Notes under the pieces: model-generated
The model's input: only the letters and a program-made list of their open reading frames with translations
Database searches by the model: none
Told to the model about the DNA's origin: nothing
Program-made: the position numbers and the translations under genes
Part shown: in pieces, positions 62,301 through 64,000 of the stretch
Numbering within the stretch: the stretch's first letter is position 1
Layout of the letters: each line of letters opens with the position of its first letter
Assembly (NCBI RefSeq): GCF_000002075.1
Contig: NW_004797272.1
Coordinates: 3,658,195 to 3,722,194, forward strand
Direction of reading: 5' to 3'
Length of the DNA: 64,000 bases
Source: Aplysia californica
Lineage: Eukaryota > Mollusca > Gastropoda > Aplysiida > Aplysiidae

Positions 62301-63769
62301 TCCTATCAAACATCAGTCTGTTGTCCTTATCTCCCCTCTTTATTTTTGTGTTTGTTACTCATTTGTAATACCTATATTGTGACCTTAAATTTTGATAGTG
62401 CCGTAAAATTTCTTACAAAAAACTGTAAACTAGTCTTGAGATTTGCATTCACTTTCAGTGAAAAAATAACTAGAAGTCACTGAGCATGAAAAGCTCGTTG
62501 CTTGTTCGCTGCATATTAATCATGAGTTCTCCTTTTCAAAGACAAGAGGCAAAGAATGTTGAGGGTTTCAGATATATTTCGGCAGGTTGGTTGTATATAT
62601 ATATGGTCGTGAAATTGTTCATATCATGAGAAATTTCAGGTGTCATACTTATTATTAATGGAAACGCTTGATAATTCGCAGGTGATCTGTTCCTATGTGC
62701 TGATGCCCTTGGCTTACATCATGGGTGTGGAGTGGGAAGATGCTGGAACTGTTGCCGAGTTGCTTGGAATCAAGACTTTCCTCAACGAGTTTATTGCATA
62801 TGACAAACTGTCAAGTTTTATTGACAATCGGGTTTTATGTCGTGGCGGAACAGTAATTTCTGTAAGTGTAGTCAGAAAATGTTGCTATTACACTTGTCTC
62901 TTGTAGGGAGATTCTGTGTGACATCTTGCATGTTTACCCTCCTGTGATTTGGTTATAACGGGGTTACGTTTGTCCTGGTGGTCCTATTACGGCTGAAGCC
63001 CACTGTATACAGAATTCTGAAAAAACAAACAAAGTCAATACCTAGATTTTTTCATCTTTTAAAAAGTGAAATAAAATGTTGTGGAATGTGGTAGTGCAAA
63101 TTCATTCTTCCTACTGCTCTACTCAGTTTATGACTTCAAAATGGTTCGATTTTTTTGGGGGGTGGGGGGTGGGGTGGGGGGGAGTGGGAGGGAGAGTTCT
63201 GATTTTACAGAGTGCATTCAAGTTATTTAGACATACAGTTTCTTTGCTCAGCACTCAGCATCAAATATTGTGTTTGGTTTATGCATATTTGCACTGAAGA
63301 CATCAGCAGGAGAAAGGCACGGGGCTCATGTGGTCGAGAGATTACTGCGTTCGCCTCTCATTCAATAGGTCCCGGGTTCCAATCTGGAGAGTGACGGAAA
63401 ATTTTCTTCTTCAAAACAAAAAAGAGAATTACAGTACTGACAACAAATCTAATTAAACTGACATAAGTGTAGCAAAAATGATCGAGGGGAAAATGAGAAC
63501 GTGATTGTATTGAGTAGGATATGGATGCAGAAGGTTACTTTGTTTTTTGCTTTAGTTACTAAGTCTTAGTATGTTTATTTCGTGACAGGTTCGCTCAGAG
63601 ATTATAGCCACCTACGCTCTGTGTGGGTTTGCTAATTTAAGTTCCATTGGTATCCAACTTGGAGGTCTGGGCCCTATGGCTCCTAACCGGCTGGGAGACC
63701 TGGCTCAGCTGGCAGTAACTGCTCTGCTTGGTGGCATCGTCACAAACCTGCTGACTGCATGTGTGGCTG
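49421..63769 (+). CDS. SLC28-like: Concentrative nucleoside transporter, copy 2 (exons 1-11; last exon beyond window)
   Basis: A paralogue of copy 1 with the same product and predicted site. Coding exons: 49421-49595, 50097-50197, 50684-50922, 51767-51908, 56377-56565, 57727-57888, 58317-58442, 60258-60388, 61599-61767, 62682-62861, 63589-63769. Every exon equals its copy 1 counterpart in length and phase, and no stop or frameshift was seen. An extra in-frame ATG directly upstream (49418) is possible; 49421 matches the copy 1 start. My hand count finds about 22 differences over the first 93 aa and about 23 over the next 505 or so. The substrate-site Glu, Asn and Ser residues are kept, so a functional transporter is expected. 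The terminal exon should lie roughly 1 kb past the window edge, by analogy with copy 1. Confidence 0.94.
49750..49915 (-). repeat. Old tRNA-derived repeat in copy 2 intron 1
   Basis: Orthologous to 7690-7870; keeps CCCTGTCTGGGATTTGAACC but has lost part of the head. Confidence 0.5.
50097..50197 (+). CDS. SLC28-like: Copy 2 coding exon 2
   Basis: The acidic linker. Relative to copy 1 the Ser-rich run is replaced (SSQAVPVIGTLS) and two cysteines appear before KLKW. The acceptor is weaker (TTTAAG), but the phase is kept. Confidence 0.85.
50684..50922 (+). CDS. SLC28-like: Copy 2 coding exon 3
   Basis: First membrane spans, 239 nt. Three substitutions from copy 1 make the loop after span 2 more basic (KKKFSDSIKQ in place of [10 protein letters not shown]). 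Confidence 0.93.
51767..51908 (+). CDS. SLC28-like: Copy 2 coding exon 4
   Basis: 142 nt, with five conservative substitutions relative to copy 1. The following intron is expanded to 4468 bp by a Tc1-like relic and a LINE. Confidence 0.92.
52310..53630 (-). mobile_element. Decayed Tc1/mariner-type DNA transposon in copy 2 intron 4
   Basis: On the - strand, fragments read VHVSTIYSLLNQFRATNATSDLPEPE (helix-turn-helix part of Tc1-like transposases, 53190-53300), further downstream pieces, and LDQRYRAVIAANGGHTGY then a stop (about 52350-52410), the typical C-terminal end. Several stops and frame changes lie between. The ends are not cleanly defined; the inverted repeats have decayed. Absent from copy 1. 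Confidence 0.8.
53667..53730. repeat. (TA)n tract on the 5' side of the LINE
   Basis: About 60 bp of nearly pure TA. It pairs with the (TA)n on the other side of the LINE. Confidence 0.95.
53731..56283 (+). mobile_element. Non-LTR retrotransposon (LINE), internally deleted, in copy 2 intron 4
   Basis: A GC-richer insertion, bounded on both sides by (TA)n tracts (53667-53730 and 56284-56346). The first ~720 bp look like a 5' leader, followed by the endonuclease/RT frames and a C-terminal CPHCDRHFRA zinc-knuckle-like CxxC. It ends near CCAGCGAAGGACGAACATCA. Copy 1 intron 4 lacks it. The clade is not assigned by eye; it belongs with APE-type elements seen widely in molluscs and fish. Confidence 0.85.
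54453..55890 (+). mobile_element. LINE open reading frame remains (APE endonuclease plus partial RT)
   Basis: The first frame (54453-55100) starts MTITLGAWNVRTLLDRSG and carries APE-type endonuclease blocks: WNVRTL, LSETR, STYAPT, GDLNAR. It runs to RNKTSWMHP, where the SDH-containing end should follow. Instead the sequence joins directly, near 55100, to a reverse transcriptase part in another frame: VTNGVKQGCVLAPTLF, FADDCAL, STKKTEV, then the thumb-like YFGSTLSRS and LPSLLYACETW. The N-terminal RT motifs are missing, so an internal deletion of about 1 kb or more is inferred. The element cannot be autonomous. Confidence 0.88.
56284..56346. repeat. (TA)n tract on the 3' side of the LINE
   Basis: Over 60 bp of AT repeats, ending 31 bp before copy 2 exon 5. 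Confidence 0.95.
56377..56565 (+). CDS. SLC28-like: Copy 2 coding exon 5
   Basis: 189 nt; [13 protein letters not shown] and DDHFFAFK are kept. The exon starts only about 30 bp after an (AT)n tract that ends the LINE insertion, so the 3' splice region is short but retains a pyrimidine tract and CAG. Confidence 0.93.
56838..57340 (+). mobile_element. SINE family A in copy 2 intron 5
   Basis: Head-derived TTCGCCTCTCATTCAAAAGATC, the usual body, tail CTCATATGACCTTATGCAG then CGAGCGCCGTAA, followed by poly-C and poly-A (57336-57373). Absent from copy 1 intron 5. Confidence 0.8.
57727..57888 (+). CDS. SLC28-like: Copy 2 coding exon 6
   Basis: 162 nt; the protein is identical to copy 1, including GTTAAES with the substrate-site Glu. 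The preceding intron contains a SINE not found in copy 1. Confidence 0.95.
58317..58442 (+). CDS. SLC28-like: Copy 2 coding exon 7
   Basis: 126 nt; TEAPIMVRPFLALM and [16 protein letters not shown] are kept. The exon end and donor are again partly repeated about 72 bp downstream. Confidence 0.95.
58528..59940 (+). mobile_element. 1413-bp TA-flanked DNA element in copy 2 intron 7
   Basis: The left end (CATTGTGATCCCGATAAAAA...) and the reverse complement of the right end (CAGGGTGGTCACGAAAAAAA...) align over about 31 bp, both ending in TTCA(T/C)AACTT. TA flanks both sides (58526-58527 and 59941-59942). Copy 1 has no insertion here. Termini of this type are typical of Tc1/mariner elements. No clear transposase frame was recognised inside. 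Confidence 0.72.
60258..60388 (+). CDS. SLC28-like: Copy 2 coding exon 8
   Basis: 131 nt; one amino-acid change from copy 1 (Lys for Arg in KIAKMREA). Donor GTAGGT. Confidence 0.94.
60536..60895 (+). repeat. Dispersed repeat D, copy 2 intron 8
   Basis: Orthologous in position and strand to the copy 1 example, hence older than the duplication. Confidence 0.6.
61599..61767 (+). CDS. SLC28-like: Copy 2 coding exon 9
   Basis: 169 nt. The signature reads SLVANVGANLIAF, with Gly replacing the Ala of copy 1. There are five substitutions in total, including SerThr to AspAla in the short loop before WLGSFVC. Confidence 0.94.
61890..62065 (+). repeat. SINE family C, copy 2 intron 9
   Basis: GGTGGTTGGCAAGTGCTCTG through TTGTTGCAAAAGCCATAAAA; occupies the position of the shorter copy 1 fragment. 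Confidence 0.55.
62258..62430 (+). repeat. SINE family C, copy 2 intron 9, second copy
   Basis: GGTTGGTGGGTGCTCTGGTG through TTTGATAGTGCCGTAAAAT. Not in copy 1, so inserted or duplicated after the gene duplication. Confidence 0.58.
62682..62861 (+). CDS. SLC28-like: Copy 2 coding exon 10
   Basis: 180 nt; MGVEWED is kept. The single amino-acid change from copy 1 is Ile for Leu in NEFLAYD. Confidence 0.95.
63319..63427 (+). mobile_element. Head-only SINE A fragment in copy 2 intron 10
   Basis: Contains only the tRNA-like head and the first body bases (GGGCTCATGTGGTCGAGAG ... GGAAAATTTTCTTCTTC). Copy 1 intron 10 lacks it at the aligned position. Lack of the 3' part is unusual for target-primed insertion. 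Confidence 0.65.
63589..63769 (+). CDS. SLC28-like: Copy 2 coding exon 11
   Basis: 181 nt; the protein is identical to copy 1, with CGFANLSS kept. The donor GTGAGT is intact and splices to an exon outside the window. Confidence 0.95.
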
Positions 63770-64000
63770 GTGAGTGCACTAATAGAAATATGGGAAGTTC
63801 CTAATTTGACTTGGATATTTATGATACATGGTTAAGACTATTAAATGTAGTTTCAAATCACATTCTACTTCGAAAAGATTTGAACACTTGAACTTAGCCC
63901 ACATGAATCATAAATGTTTAATTAACAAATGGCGAGAAACTCGACATTTAATATAACGTGCATAATCGATAAGAAACAAATACTAAGAACCCGCAGTTTA

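Noticed and set aside
7162-63769. Copies 1 and 2 being two haplotypes of one gene placed side by side by the assembler
   Set aside because: About 24% protein divergence in the first two exons, several old intron differences and an inverted third copy between them are too much for alleles. The gap at 49222 leaves a small doubt, so long-read confirmation is still listed.
1-64000. LTR retrotransposons, retrovirus-like or Polinton-like elements
   Set aside because: No long terminal repeats, and no gag, integrase or capsid-like frames were recognised. The only reverse transcriptase sequence belongs to the LINE.

Overview
This is an intron-rich eukaryotic genomic window, AT-rich and dense in interspersed repeats. 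The host genes have GT-AG introns, and the repeat content (tRNA-headed SINEs, Tc1/pogo-type DNA elements, one APE-type LINE) suggests a marine mollusc, probably a gastropod. That taxon is an inference from repeat style and protein similarity, not a proven assignment.

The only host gene family I can recognise is a concentrative nucleoside transporter (CNT, SLC28 family). Three versions are present. Copy 1 is complete on the + strand: ATG at 7162, stop ending at 20986, 12 coding exons, 641 aa. Copy 2 lies on the + strand from 49421 to beyond the window; 11 coding exons are intact through 63769 and only the last exon is missing. A third, broken copy on the - strand (35249-39068) keeps pieces of exons 4, 6, 7, 10 and 11. 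All three have a related upstream block with a CCAAT-type box, at 3760-4290 (+), 40320-40800 (-) and 47020-48240 (+). Copies 1 and 2 have identical coding-exon lengths and phases. Their membrane cores are nearly identical, while their cytoplasmic N-termini have diverged strongly.

Layout: 1-58 AAG microsatellite; about 660-2240 a TCTAGA/GATCTA-rich tract; 2.3-3.7 kb nothing recognised; 3.76-4.29 kb promoter/5' exon block of copy 1; 7.16-20.99 kb copy 1; 21-28.2 kb its 3' flank; 28.3-29 kb SINE; 29.7-33.7 kb a candidate DNA element with inverted ends; 34.2-35.2 kb SINEs; 35.2-40.8 kb the inverted pseudogene and its promoter block; 42.2-46.1 kb a rearranged duplicate of the copy 1 3' flank (part direct, part inverted); 46.3-48.3 kb promoter block of copy 2, split by a SINE; 49222-49382 an assembly gap; 49.4 kb to the end, copy 2. 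Its intron 4 holds a decayed Tc1-like transposon and an internally deleted LINE.

Comparing the two good copies intron by intron gives filled and empty sites for several mobile elements: a hAT-like element and an 831-bp TA-flanked element only in copy 1, and a 1413-bp TA-flanked element, the Tc1 relic and the LINE only in copy 2. These insertions therefore post-date the duplication. No LTR element, virus-like element, CRISPR array, rRNA gene or convincing stand-alone tRNA gene was seen.
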